A DNA stretch of 20,185 nucleotides from a virus. Below, piece after piece: positions 1-6,951 of the stretch (position 1 is the stretch's first letter; each line of letters begins with the position of its first letter). Both the position numbers and the translations under genes were made by a program. Location: positions 1 to 20,185 of IMG/VR virus record IMGVR_UViG_3300044645_003274; one strand, given 5' to 3'. The notes beneath the pieces are model-generated. The model made no database searches, had not been told where the DNA came from, and saw nothing but the letters and a program-made list of their open reading frames with translations.

Positions 1-70
1 GCTTCCTGGCCGCATCGATGCGGGCCCCGAGGGCTGCAAACCGGGCATTGATGTCAGTGCTCACCGCCAT
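1..70 (-). CDS. 5' fragment of a downstream gene, product unknown
   Basis: An ATG at 70 opens a frame that stays open for 23 codons to the window edge, beginning MAVSTDINARFAALGARIDA. It starts three bases after the stop of the upstream metallopeptidase-like gene, so it is probably the next gene of the same minus-strand unit. The visible part is polar and heptad-like (I, F, L, I spacing), as in the helical N-terminus of a structural protein. Too little is present to name a family, and the rest lies outside the window. Confidence 0.5.
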   Translation of the reverse strand, partial: MAVSTDINARFAALGARIDAARK

Positions 71-73
71 GGG

Positions 74-2584
74 TCAGCCCTTGGGCAGTTGTCGGCGGCG
101 GCGGCCGGGCTTCACTGCTGAGCCGGTCTGGCACTTCCGACGCAGAGCGTCGATCCGGGCTTCCAGGGAGTCGGCCCAGGGCTGCTTGCGCAGGCCTACG
201 GCCTCCAGCCCCGCCTGCACGGCATCGACCCGGTGATTGGCGGCTGCGGCCTGGCGTGCCTCCTGGATCAGCCGCTGAATCCGCTCTTCCCGGCTGTCGG
301 TGCGGCGCGTCATGCCGGCAAAGGTGTTGGTGCCAACGGCTTCCATCAGCTCATCGAATGCCGGCGCCATCTTCGCGATCTGCTCCTTGGTGGGCCACAG
401 GGGGCTCTCACCGCCCAAACCGGAGAGGTAGGTGTTTTCCTGGCCCTTGCTCCTGAGCTTGTGCTGCACGTACCGCTCGAAAGACCTGGCAAATACTTCA
501 ATGCCTGATGTCCAGTAGTTCCATTGGCCGGTTGTCGGCTTGACGCCAAGGTCCCGCAGGCCTTTTCTCAGGGTCTGCGGAAAGTCGGCCTCATCAATGG
601 CCTTGCGGACTCCATCCATGGCTTTCCAGACAGGATCGTCTTCCTGGTTGGTGATGCCTCCGGTGCTATTCCAAAACATGGGGCTTGTCTGCTCGCTGAG
701 GAACGATTGCCCCCCTCGGCCGCGTGTGCCGATGTAGTTATCAAGGGCGTGTCCCCATTCATGGGCCAGGGTGCCGACGCCGTTCTTGCGGGTGATGTTG
801 ATCACCTTTGTGCCCGGTTCGTAGTGGGCTGAGGCCCGTCCCTTGCCCCTGGCTCCAAAGGCCAGGCCCAGCTGACCGTCCAGGGAGATGGCCCGATCGG
901 GAAGTCCGGTCACGTCCGCCAGGTCCACCAGGGCCTCTGCGGTCTTGCGCAAGTGGTGGGCCCGCTCATCGTCAGTAACGCTGTTGCCAAACTGCAGGCC
1001 CCTCATCCCCATGCGATTGGCCAGCACCGCCGTGGATCCGGCCGGCGTGTCATCCACACCCAGGGCGCGGCCGCCGGTGCGTTTTGCCCGCTTCACGTAG
1101 AGGTCCGCAGGGTTGATGGTCACCCCGCCACGCTGCACCCCGGTGACCTTGTCGATCGACGCGCCACCCACAACCTCCTCCGTGGCGTTGCGCATCACAT
1201 CGGCCAGCTCGGCAAGGCTCTTCCCGCCGTTGGCCTTTCTGAGGCGGAGGCCAAGGGTGTTGATCTGCCCAGTGATGGACGACTTGGCGTAGCCACCTTG
1301 GCTCGCCTTCTTGCTGAGGTCCACCAGGGAGTTGGCCAGGGGATTGAAGTTATCAGCGGTGCCCTGGGATTGATCGCCCCTGATGGCCCTAATCCGATCG
1401 ACGGTGGCCGAGGCAATTTCCGAAAGCATGTTGCGGGGATCTGCGTCGTCCCGGCGCTTGTCGATGATGCCCTTCACCTGCTGCAGGTGGTCGTAATAGA
1501 GCTTGCGCATCTCGGCCGGCGTCTTTTTGCCCCCGATCTGGGACCGGTTGTAGGCCGAGAAGGCTTTGTCTGTGTAGGGCTGCGCAGGGAAGGCCTTCAG
1601 CGCCAAGTGGCCCGCCAGGCGGGTGAGGTAGTTGGCGTTGGTGATGCCTTCCGTTAGATCAAGGGGTTCCGCCTTCAGGAGCTTGTCCCGCGTCACCAGG
1701 GCCTCGGCCGTCCCCTCTGCTTCTGCTTCTGCCAGGGTTCGCCAGGCGTTGCGCTTGTGGCGGGCGGAGCCCTTCAAATCCTCTCCGACGTTGCCCACGG
1801 CCGAGGCTCGGGCAAACTCATAGTCAGGGTCGCCTGCTTTGGCGGCCCGATCGGCATCTCCCCTGGGCGTGCCCGCCGGGGCCATGCCGGTGCTGGTGTG
1901 GGAGGGGGGCGTAGCTACCTTGGCTGCTGCGGCCGCGGCCGCCTGGGCCTTCTCAGCCGCCGCCTGTTGGCGGGCGCTCTTCAGCAGGGCTGCCTTCTCG
2001 CCCCGTCGTGCGCCGATCGCCCCGGCCAGCTCACCAGCCTCCTTCTGCCGCACCGGGGCGATCCCCCGCTGGGAAGAGGCCCCGCCAGCGACAAGTTCCC
2101 GCAGCCGCTTCAGCCGCTCTTTTCCGATGCTGCTACTCGGCCTGGCCCGGCATTCTTTGCGCAGGCTGATGCAGGTGCTGCCGCAGCCGTAGCCCCTGCT
2201 GCAGCGCTTTTTGCCGCCAGCCCCTGAAGCATCAAGGCGCAGCCCTGGCGATCGGGTCGCCAGGAAACCAGCGCTGCGGGCCTCCCATCGCCCCTGGCTC
2301 AGCCCATCCCAGGCGGGGCGATAAGCGATTTGATTGGCGTCACAGCGGAACTTGAACACCAGCCCATCGGCTGCCATCTGCCCCGCCACCAGGCCCGGCC
2401 GGGGCCGGTCCCAGCTCAACACCGCAGCGCCAGGCAACAGCTCCCCCAGCGCTTGGGTCAGCAGCTGCACCACTGGATCCGCCGATCGCCCAACGGCCGC
2501 GGCCACCGGTGCTCGATGCGCCGCACTGAAGCTGGCGGAATCCAGTCGCGCCAGGCGGGCTTCCAGCTGAGCAAGGGGCAGCAA
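74..2584 (-). CDS. Large virion-associated protein with Cys4 module and LPD1-type HEWGH metallopeptidase-like domain
   Basis: This 836-residue protein is probably a virion or injected polyvalent protein. Residues 128-145 form a cysteine module with spacing C-x5-C-x3-C-x6-C, preceded by an N-terminal domain and followed by an Ala/Lys-rich helical linker (about 150-250). Residues 525-720 match the large-polyvalent-protein domain LPD1: FGNSVTDDERAHHLR, then LGLAFGARG, then AHEWGHALD at 607-615. HEWGH is an HExxH zinc-protease motif, and E696 or E703 in the following helix could be the third zinc ligand. LPD1 proteins are known from phage and conjugative-element polyvalent proteins; peptidase activity here is inference. 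The C-terminus (760-836) is basic and helical. The start is TTG at 2584; the in-frame stop upstream is close, so a much longer protein is impossible. No clear ribosome-binding site is visible. It lies downstream of the Cys-module gene at 2672-3796, in the head-gene direction. Confidence 0.8.
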   Translation of the reverse strand: MLPLAQLEARLARLDSASFSAAHRAPVAAAVGRSADPVVQLLTQALGELLPGAAVLSWDRPRPGLVAGQMAADGLVFKFRCDANQIAYRPAWDGLSQGRWEARSAGFLATRSPGLRLDASGAGGKKRCSRGYGCGSTCISLRKECRARPSSSIGKERLKRLRELVAGGASSQRGIAPVRQKEAGELAGAIGARRGEKAALLKSARQQAAAEKAQAAAAAAAKVATPPSHTSTGMAPAGTPRGDADRAAKAGDPDYEFARASAVGNVGEDLKGSARHKRNAWRTLAEAEAEGTAEALVTRDKLLKAEPLDLTEGITNANYLTRLAGHLALKAFPAQPYTDKAFSAYNRSQIGGKKTPAEMRKLYYDHLQQVKGIIDKRRDDADPRNMLSEIASATVDRIRAIRGDQSQGTADNFNPLANSLVDLSKKASQGGYAKSSITGQINTLGLRLRKANGGKSLAELADVMRNATEEVVGGASIDKVTGVQRGGVTINPADLYVKRAKRTGGRALGVDDTPAGSTAVLANRMGMRGLQFGNSVTDDERAHHLRKTAEALVDLADVTGLPDRAISLDGQLGLAFGARGKGRASAHYEPGTKVINITRKNGVGTLAHEWGHALDNYIGTRGRGGQSFLSEQTSPMFWNSTGGITNQEDDPVWKAMDGVRKAIDEADFPQTLRKGLRDLGVKPTTGQWNYWTSGIEVFARSFERYVQHKLRSKGQENTYLSGLGGESPLWPTKEQIAKMAPAFDELMEAVGTNTFAGMTRRTDSREERIQRLIQEARQAAAANHRVDAVQAGLEAVGLRKQPWADSLEARIDALRRKCQTGSAVKPGRRRRQLPKG

Positions 2585-2649
2585 TGGCGGCAGGTTTTAA
2601 CGCTGCGCCAGTCTGCGGCAATCTGCTGCGGTGCAAGCGATCAACGCCT

Positions 2650-2712
2650 GCGGCCTGGCAGGCCGCCTGAATCAGCCTAGATCCGCTCCTTGCGGCTGTC
2701 GGTGTGGCGGCA
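2650..2712 (-). repeat. Degenerate copy of a metallopeptidase-gene segment (matches 246-308)
   Basis: Bases 2650-2712 align with 246-308 at about 50 matches in 60, including identical blocks GCGGCCTGGC, ATCAGCC, ATCCGCTC and CGGCTGTCGGTG, with a two-base gap. In the large gene this segment encodes TDSREERIQRLIQEA. Here the equivalent frame reads TDSRKERI and then a stop. That frame is not the one used by the 374-residue gene that covers its left part; the rest is intergenic. It looks like a decayed or recombined copy of the same C-terminal tail. Confidence 0.6.
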
Positions 2713-3796
2713 CTTGCGCTCCGAACTCCGGCAACTGCGATGCCGCCTCAACGAACAGCCGCTCGTCTTCATTTTCGATGCTATCCATCCTCTGAGGTTT
2801 TGCAATTTTGCCTCCTTTCACCAATGCAATGCCGAGCGGCTTATCATTAGCCTTTGAGCCACTTGGGAACTGAAAGCCTAAGGCTTTGTACATTTTCATG
2901 CGTTGCTCCCCTAAGCCGTCAGAAGCGAACGCGCTACATGTTACCAGGGAGCCATCTGGCAAGCCTTTGAGTATTTCGGCTGCCTGGCGGAATACGGCTC
3001 TAGCTACGTCTGCCCTATTAGAAGTTGACAGATTGGTGCGGCGGCGAGACCAGCCGACGGTATCACGGCTTGGACCCGTCATGAAGTCTATGTTTATGGC
3101 TTTAATTGATGGGGATTGACGATCGCTGCTGGATAGCTCAATCAAGGGTTTAACCCCAACTTGTCTGCCAAGGGCTGGGACTCTGCTGTGGATATTGTAT
3201 AGCGCTCCCGGCCACCAATCAGCCTCGGGATCGGTTATCGACTCACGGCGCTGGGCTGGCTTTTTAAGTGAAATATCACTCGTTTTGCCTTGAATTTTGG
3301 CGTAGACTGATACGGGTTTACCTGCGGCGTCTTCTGTTTTTATTTTGATTTCTCGGGTAATGCTATCCTTGGTCGTGCTTGCCTTTAATACGTTGATTTC
3401 TGTTTTTGACTTTTGATTTTTGGCTTTTTCTTCACTGGTGGCTTTTGGTGGCGCCGTGTTCTTGGCTTTTTTCTGCTGAGCGATAGGCTCTTTGCCGCCA
3501 TTGCCCTTGGCCATGGCAGCCGCACTGCTCTGGCCAGCAGCCGGCAACATCAGTAGCTCCTTGAGTCGGGCGGCCTTCTGCGGGTTGCCCTTGGCGCGGC
3601 AGGTGCGCCCCTTGGCGATGCATGTATTACCGCAGGCCAGGCCCTTCACGCACTTCTTGGGCGCATCAAAGCGCACCAGGTCCTGCTCCGCAGCCAGAAA
3701 CCCATCCAGCCGGGCACCGCTCCAGCCGTAGAACGCCGTCAGGTAGCTGCGTGATGCCGCCAGGTGTTGGCGGTCAAATTCAGTGGCAACGGACAT
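2672..3796 (-). CDS. Phage protein with Cys4 module and GNAT-like C-terminal region, function unknown
   Basis: A 374-residue protein. Its N-terminus carries the same cysteine module as the 836-residue neighbour (C49, C55, C59, C66, identical spacing, with CGNTCI here and CGSTCI there), preceded in both by GFLA and an R-x-D-A motif and followed by basic residues and an RLK-x-L helix. Residues 85-140 are a low-complexity Ala/Lys/Thr linker. Residues 175-330 form a compact domain; its stretch with RADVARAVFRQAAEIL, a strand, and then YKALGF resembles the end of a GNAT acetyltransferase fold, but I see no convincing acetyl-CoA loop, so this is only a suggestion. The ATG at 3796 lies three bases after the previous stop. 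The middle of the gene (about 2770-3480) is visibly richer in A+T than its neighbours, suggesting separate acquisition. The last 15 or so codons run through a degenerate repeat in a different frame, so the C-terminus may be frameshifted. Confidence 0.7.
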   Translation of the reverse strand: MSVATEFDRQHLAASRSYLTAFYGWSGARLDGFLAAEQDLVRFDAPKKCVKGLACGNTCIAKGRTCRAKGNPQKAARLKELLMLPAAGQSSAAAMAKGNGGKEPIAQQKKAKNTAPPKATSEEKAKNQKSKTEINVLKASTTKDSITREIKIKTEDAAGKPVSVYAKIQGKTSDISLKKPAQRRESITDPEADWWPGALYNIHSRVPALGRQVGVKPLIELSSSDRQSPSIKAINIDFMTGPSRDTVGWSRRRTNLSTSNRADVARAVFRQAAEILKGLPDGSLVTCSAFASDGLGEQRMKMYKALGFQFPSGSKANDKPLGIALVKGGKIAKPQRMDSIENEDERLFVEAASQLPEFGAQVPPHRQPQGADLG

Positions 3797-3799
3797 GGC

Positions 3800-3997
3800 C
3801 TAGCGGTTGGTGATCGGCTTGTAGCTCACGTCTTCGCCCTTGATTTTGTAGTCGTAGACCAGTGCGCCTGAGCGGAAACGACCATCAACAACACCTGTTG
3901 CTCGATTGCTATTGAGAGTTGTGATCGTGATGGGCGCACTTAGCAGCTCTTCAATCAGACCCTTAACGATCGACGCCATTTCTTGCTTGGCATCCAT
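3800..3997 (-). CDS. Small hypothetical phage protein (65 aa)
   Basis: The frame encodes 65 residues with a helical N-terminus (ASIVKGLIEELLSAP) followed by alternating hydrophobic and polar residues typical of beta strands (ITITTLNSNRATGVVDGRF, then ALVYDYKIKGEDVSYK). No family is recognised. It starts at ATG 3997, and its stop is three bases before the 374-residue Cys-module gene, so the two are probably co-transcribed and perhaps translationally coupled. A 35-base gap separates it from the gene upstream. No Shine-Dalgarno sequence is evident. Confidence 0.6.
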   Translation of the reverse strand: MDAKQEMASIVKGLIEELLSAPITITTLNSNRATGVVDGRFRSGALVYDYKIKGEDVSYKPITNR

Positions 3998-4032
3998 GGG
4001 CTGAACCGCCGCAACTGCGCCATTCTGACCGG

Positions 4033-4377
4033 TTAAGCCCCTGCGGATTTTGCTCGGGATGCCTGGCCTTTGGCCTTTTGCGCCAGGGCAGCGGTGGGCC
4101 CAGGTGGTGAATCTGGGGCTGGCTTGCTGCTGGCCCCGGCATCGGGTTCAGAACTGGGCTCGGGGGCAAGTGATCTCGCGCCGCTGGCGATGGCCCGCAA
4201 CTGATCGGACAGGTCCTCAGAGCTGTCTGATTCTTGTGCCAGTTGCGCGGCAATGGCCAGGGCGCTGCGCAACTCCACCAGGCCATGGTCTGGGAGCCAG
4301 CGATCGGCCAGTCGCCGAAGCGCATAGGCAAGATCGGGGCCAATGCTGCCGAGGGGCTGGGGGAGCTGATCGGACAT
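4033..4377 (-). CDS. Hypothetical head-cluster protein with disordered C-terminus (114 aa)
   Basis: The frame could begin at TTG 4416, but ATG 4377 (MSDQLPQPLGSIG) is preferred, because the 11-bp CCTAGCCTGGC element then lies 20 bases upstream, as it does for other minus-strand genes here. Residues 1-65 are predicted helical (DLAYALRRLADRWLPDHGLV, then ALAIAAQLAQ). Residues 70-114 are rich in Pro, Ala, Ser and Lys and probably disordered. No family is recognised. It is the first gene of the leftmost minus-strand run, which continues into the 65-residue gene and the two Cys-module genes, and it is divergent from the plus-strand operon starting at 4456. Confidence 0.55.
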   Translation of the reverse strand: MSDQLPQPLGSIGPDLAYALRRLADRWLPDHGLVELRSALAIAAQLAQESDSSEDLSDQLRAIASGARSLAPEPSSEPDAGASSKPAPDSPPGPTAALAQKAKGQASRAKSAGA

Positions 4378-4397
4378 GGGCGAAACGGGGAGGTGTT

Positions 4398-4408
4398 GCC
4401 AGGCTAGG
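4398..4408 (-). promoter_or_regulatory. CCTAGCCTGGC element ahead of the leftmost minus-strand unit
   Basis: On the minus strand this site reads CCTAGCCTGGC and ends 20 bases before the ATG at 4377. The identical 11-mer occurs at 13464-13474 and 14726-14736, with variants at 9621-9631 and 17682-17692. TAGCCT could act as a -10 hexamer; an operator or leader element is equally possible. The function is inferred from recurrence and position only. Confidence 0.45.
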
Positions 4409-4438
4409 GCTGGCAACGATGCAGAACGACGCCCATTT

Positions 4439-4444
4439 TACATT
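4439..4444 (+). promoter_or_regulatory. Possible -10 box (TACATT) of the plus-strand operon
   Basis: TACATT lies 11 bases before the ATG at 4456, in the only divergent intergenic region of the left half. No recognisable -35 lies at the standard distance. The same hexamer occurs just upstream of the sigma-factor gene (13536-13541). The leader would be only a few bases long. Confidence 0.25.
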
Positions 4445-4455
4445 CTGATTGCGGT

Positions 4456-4674
4456 ATGGTTGACCGGTCCGTCCATCTCGCCATGCGTCGATCCCGTTTG
4501 CCACGCCCCAGGCAGCGCCACCGCCAGCCCGATCCCCTGCGGGAAGCCCTGCTGATCACCCTGCCTGTTTTTGTGGTGGTGATCGCCCTGATGGGGTTTT
4601 CCATCCATCGCGACTACCACGCCCTGCGCCAGAGCCAGGCGTTCAGGTCGGCCGCCACAGCAGGGGGCTGGTGA
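4456..4674 (+). CDS. Small single-pass membrane protein (72 aa)
   Basis: The N-terminal 30 residues are strongly basic (RRSRLPRPRQRHRQPDPLRE). One hydrophobic segment follows at about 31-49 (ALLITLPVFVVVIALMGF), and then a short polar C-terminus. By the positive-inside rule the N-terminus should be cytoplasmic. It is the first gene of the plus-strand operon. An internal ATG at 4483 is an alternative start that keeps the membrane segment. Its TGA overlaps the next ATG by one base (TGATG), which indicates coupling. Small membrane proteins of phage operons can be holins, superinfection-exclusion factors or host-takeover peptides; nothing here decides among them. Confidence 0.6.
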   Translation: MVDRSVHLAMRRSRLPRPRQRHRQPDPLREALLITLPVFVVVIALMGFSIHRDYHALRQSQAFRSAATAGGW

Positions 4675-4934
4675 TGAAAGCTGCGATTAGCCCCCCCCTG
4701 GTCACCACCCCACCGGAGCAGTTGTTCTGGGTGCGCTGGCCGGCCCCAGACGACGCCTTTTATTTTGTGCGTGATCGCCACAATCCCGGCATTTGGGTGA
4801 TCACCCCAATTCAGCCTGCTCCCGTGTCGCGGCTGGAGGCGTTCGAGGTGCGATCGATGGTGGCCAGGCATATCAGCCCAGCACCGGTGCTTGTGCCGGC
4901 ACCATCTGGTTTCGTCCTGAATCCAGTACAATAG
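4674..4934 (+). CDS. Hypothetical protein (86 aa)
   Basis: ATG 4674 overlaps the previous stop by one base and has a good purine-rich ribosome-binding site (AGGGGG) about nine bases upstream; a GTG directly before it would add one residue. The product has a central region rich in aromatics and strands (EQLFWVRWPAPDDAFYFVR, then GIWVITPIQ), suggesting a small beta fold, and it lacks cysteines. No family is recognised. The 3' end contains a TACAAT box that may serve the gene at 5010. Confidence 0.6.
   Translation: MKAAISPPLVTTPPEQLFWVRWPAPDDAFYFVRDRHNPGIWVITPIQPAPVSRLEAFEVRSMVARHISPAPVLVPAPSGFVLNPVQ
4927..4932 (+). promoter_or_regulatory. Possible internal promoter -10 box (TACAAT)
   Basis: TACAAT matches the sigma-70 -10 consensus at five of six positions. 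It lies at the very end of the preceding gene, about 78 bases before ATG 5010, which is the only sizeable gap (4935-5009) inside the plus-strand operon. A clear -35 is not visible. The leader ends in a CA-rich run before the start codon. Confidence 0.3.
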
Positions 4935-5009
4935 ATAAAGCCAGTTGCTGGCTCGTTCGCCCCGGTGGCGGCTGGAGAGGTCCGGCCCCATCTACCACCC
5001 AACAACACC

Positions 5010-5570
5010 ATGTCGCTCATTCAATTGGAAAAGCGCTCCGGCGTGGTCATTCGGTTCAACTGCGATCTCACCGATGCAGACGCCCGGCAGATCGTGCTCC
5101 AGGCCCATGCCGCCCACCAGCAGGTGGGAGATTTTGCAATCAAACTGGCTACCCAGCGTGCCGGACTTTCGCCGGCTCAATCCGGCTGGCTGAAATATCT
5201 GGCCATGGAAATCAGCGGCCAGCTGCGCAGCGCCACATCCGGCCCCTGGGCCTGGTTGCTGGATAGAGGTTTTGTCAACGATCAAATCCGTATTCTGCGG
5301 CGCAGATCCAGCCAGGACCGCTGCGCCTGGGTGGAGCTGCGCCGCGATACCAGGTTTATGACACTCAATAGAGCCCAACACCCCTGGGAGTTTGTGGGCC
5401 GCATCACCCCTGACGGGGGGTTTGAGCTCTGCTCCAAGCTGCGCCAGTTGATCTCGGGAGAAGGCCGCAGCGCCATGGCCGCCATGTTCCCAGCCGAAGA
5501 AGATGCTCTGCGCGATGAGGCCAAATGGCTGCAGGTTCAAGCCACTCTCCTAATGGAGGCCCTGAGATGA
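5010..5570 (+). CDS. Hypothetical protein (186 aa)
   Basis: ATG 5010 is chosen over the upstream GTG 4965, because the earlier codons read like leader sequence and the ATG follows a CA-rich stretch (ACCCAACAACACC) like those ahead of 14960 and 19251. No Shine-Dalgarno sequence is present. The protein has a helical N-terminal half (LTDADARQIVLQAHAAHQQV, then SGWLKYLAMEI), a basic middle (RILRRRSSQDR) and a strand-rich part with WVELRRDTRFMTLN and WEFVGRITPDGGFEL, then a helical end. No family is recognised. Its stop overlaps the next small ORF by four bases (ATGA). The gene is followed directly by coupled small genes leading to ThyX. Confidence 0.7.
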   Translation: MSLIQLEKRSGVVIRFNCDLTDADARQIVLQAHAAHQQVGDFAIKLATQRAGLSPAQSGWLKYLAMEISGQLRSATSGPWAWLLDRGFVNDQIRILRRRSSQDRCAWVELRRDTRFMTLNRAQHPWEFVGRITPDGGFELCSKLRQLISGEGRSAMAAMFPAEEDALRDEAKWLQVQATLLMEALR

Positions 5571-5656
5571 AAGCTGCCACGCTTATCCCAGTGGGTCAGC
5601 AGGTATTGGCTGCCCTGCGGACCCATGATTCGCCATCCTCCTCGGTAACCCCATGA
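5567..5656 (+). CDS. 29-residue small ORF linking two operon genes
   Basis: The frame begins MKAATLIPVGQQVLAALRTH and ends after 29 residues. It has the best ribosome-binding site of the operon (GGAGG, seven bases before the ATG). Its ATG overlaps the previous stop (ATGA at 5567-5570), and its own stop overlaps the next start (ATGA at 5653-5656). The next gene has no ribosome-binding site of its own, so translating this peptide probably feeds ribosomes into it. It may be a functional micropeptide or mainly a coupling device. Its first four residues (MKAA) match those of the gene at 4674. Confidence 0.5.
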   Translation: MKAATLIPVGQQVLAALRTHDSPSSSVTP

Positions 5657-5964
5657 AAACCCGCCGCCGCTGGCCCTTGGCCCTGGCCCTTTGCATCAGC
5701 TCCACCATGGCCATGCCCGCCATGACCGCCTGCTCCGCCCAACCGGCCATGGCGGGCCCCGTAGACACCGCTGCTTACTACTCGGCAGCTTCCACTTGCC
5801 AAGCCCTGAGCCTGGGGGTTTCCAGAGTCAACGCCATCCAATGGGGGCTCAAGGAAAACATGGGTCTGTGGGGGCAATACATGCTGGACGACCTATTTAA
5901 ACGATTGATGTTCCGGCAATTGTTGGAACAATGCCCCGCCGCCATGCTCCGCAATGACAACTGA
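5653..5964 (+). CDS. Small exported protein or lipoprotein (103 aa)
   Basis: The N-terminus is a typical signal peptide: a basic MKTRRR, then a hydrophobic stretch (WPLALALCISSTMAMPAM), then either a lipobox-like MTAC at about 24-27 or a signal-peptidase I site near AMA-GP at about 33-35. The mature part (about 70 residues) has two cysteines (in STCQALS and EQCPAAM) that could form one disulfide outside the cytoplasm. No family is recognised. It is translationally coupled to the 29-residue ORF and overlaps the next gene by 11 bases. An exported protein inside a phage operon could act on the host envelope, as in lysis or superinfection exclusion, but that is inference. Confidence 0.65.
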   Translation: MKTRRRWPLALALCISSTMAMPAMTACSAQPAMAGPVDTAAYYSAASTCQALSLGVSRVNAIQWGLKENMGLWGQYMLDDLFKRLMFRQLLEQCPAAMLRNDN

Positions 5965-6223
5965 CCCACAAGCACAAGGCGCAGCCCCTGGCAACTACGT
6001 TTACAGCGCTGCGCAGCTTTTACTTTTGCGAGCCGAGCGCGACATAGCCGTAAAAGCTGGCGAGGCGCTAGCTGACCAGCTGCAACAGGCCAGGGCCAAG
6101 TTTGAAGCCAACAGAGCGGCAATCGCTGCGCTACGAGCTGACCGTTCATGGCAGCAAGCTGCAGTGGTCAGGGTGTTATTCGCCCTGGGAATCTGCGCCG
6201 CAGTATCAATCCTATGGCACTAA
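5954..6223 (+). CDS. Coiled-coil protein with C-terminal membrane anchor (89 aa)
   Basis: Residues 18-65 are a charged, Ala-rich helix with heptad character (LLLLRAERDIAVKAGEALAD, then QLQQARAKFEANRAAIAALR). Residues 69-88 are hydrophobic (AVVRVLFALGICAAVSIL) and end four residues or fewer from the C-terminus, giving a tail-anchored topology. The layout resembles phage spanin or holin-associated proteins and other small bitopic proteins, but there is no endolysin nearby. The preceding gene encodes an exported small protein, so an i-spanin/o-spanin-like pair is a possibility worth testing; it is not established. The start overlaps the previous gene by 11 bases. Confidence 0.6.
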   Translation: MTTDPQAQGAAPGNYVYSAAQLLLLRAERDIAVKAGEALADQLQQARAKFEANRAAIAALRADRSWQQAAVVRVLFALGICAAVSILWH

Positions 6224-6225
6224 TC

Positions 6226-6951
6226 ATGGATTCACGTTTCAGGGTTGATTTAATCGCCGCCACCCCCAACCCCCAGCAGGTCTGTTGGGCGGCGATGCAC
6301 CAGGACTACAGCGAGGGCTACGTGGTGGACGACCGCGCCAACTGGCCCGAGGAAAGCCGCGCTGGCGAGATCTGCGTCAAGCGACTACTTGCCGGCGAGA
6401 GGGGCCACTACGGGCCCCTGGAGCACGGCCAGATCGTACTCAACGTGGGATGGTTTCCCCATTCCGTGATGCAGCAGGCCCGTACCCATCGGGTCGGGGT
6501 TTCGTTCGATGTGCAGAGTCTTCGGTACACTGGCGGGAGGATAATCGATTACGTGATAGGCGAACGCGATTTTGAAGAAGTTTTTTACCTTCGTCCATTG
6601 GGTTATTACAGCAACCGGCAAGGCAAGAAATACTACTACGATGCACTTCATCGAGCAGCCGATAAAGAGCTTTGCACGACTGCTGCGCTTCGCTATGCCA
6701 AACTAATTGAAGATGGTTTTGCCGAAGAGCACGCCCGCAGTATCCTGCCCTTTGACGTGCGCCAGCACTTCGTAGTGAGCTTCAGCCTGCGGGCCTTCCT
6801 GCACTTCCTCGACCTGCGGGCGAAGCTCGATGCCCAGGACGAAATTCGCCAGCTCTGCGATTTGATGTGCCCCCACCTGCAGGCCTGGGCGCCGGAGATC
6901 GCCGCCTGGTATCACCAGCACCGCTGGGCTAAAGCGAGGCTGGCGCCGTGA
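6226..6951 (+). CDS. thyX: Flavin-dependent thymidylate synthase ThyX
   Basis: ThyX makes dTMP from dUMP using methylenetetrahydrofolate, with FAD and NADPH, in the cytoplasm. The ThyX signature region is at residues 86-101 (RTHRVGVSFDVQSLRY). This is the R-x-H-R...S...S-x-R-Y form, one residue longer than the textbook RHRx7S motif. The upstream helix with HYGPLEHGQIVLNV (61-74) and the C-terminal region with RSILPFDVRQHF and LRAFLHFLDLR (about 171-199) are also typical. The length from ATG 6226 is 241 residues, normal for the family; the upstream in-frame ATG at 6214 lies inside the previous gene. It follows the previous stop by two bases and overlaps the next gene by four (GTGA). Phages carry ThyX to raise thymidylate supply for their own replication. 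Confidence 0.93.
   Translation: MDSRFRVDLIAATPNPQQVCWAAMHQDYSEGYVVDDRANWPEESRAGEICVKRLLAGERGHYGPLEHGQIVLNVGWFPHSVMQQARTHRVGVSFDVQSLRYTGGRIIDYVIGERDFEEVFYLRPLGYYSNRQGKKYYYDALHRAADKELCTTAALRYAKLIEDGFAEEHARSILPFDVRQHFVVSFSLRAFLHFLDLRAKLDAQDEIRQLCDLMCPHLQAWAPEIAAWYHQHRWAKARLAP

Noticed and set aside
953-1657. 234-residue plus-strand frame opposite the metallopeptidase-like gene.
   Set aside because: It is antisense to the conserved LPD1 gene, lacks recognisable domains, and its length is expected from high-GC codon bias.
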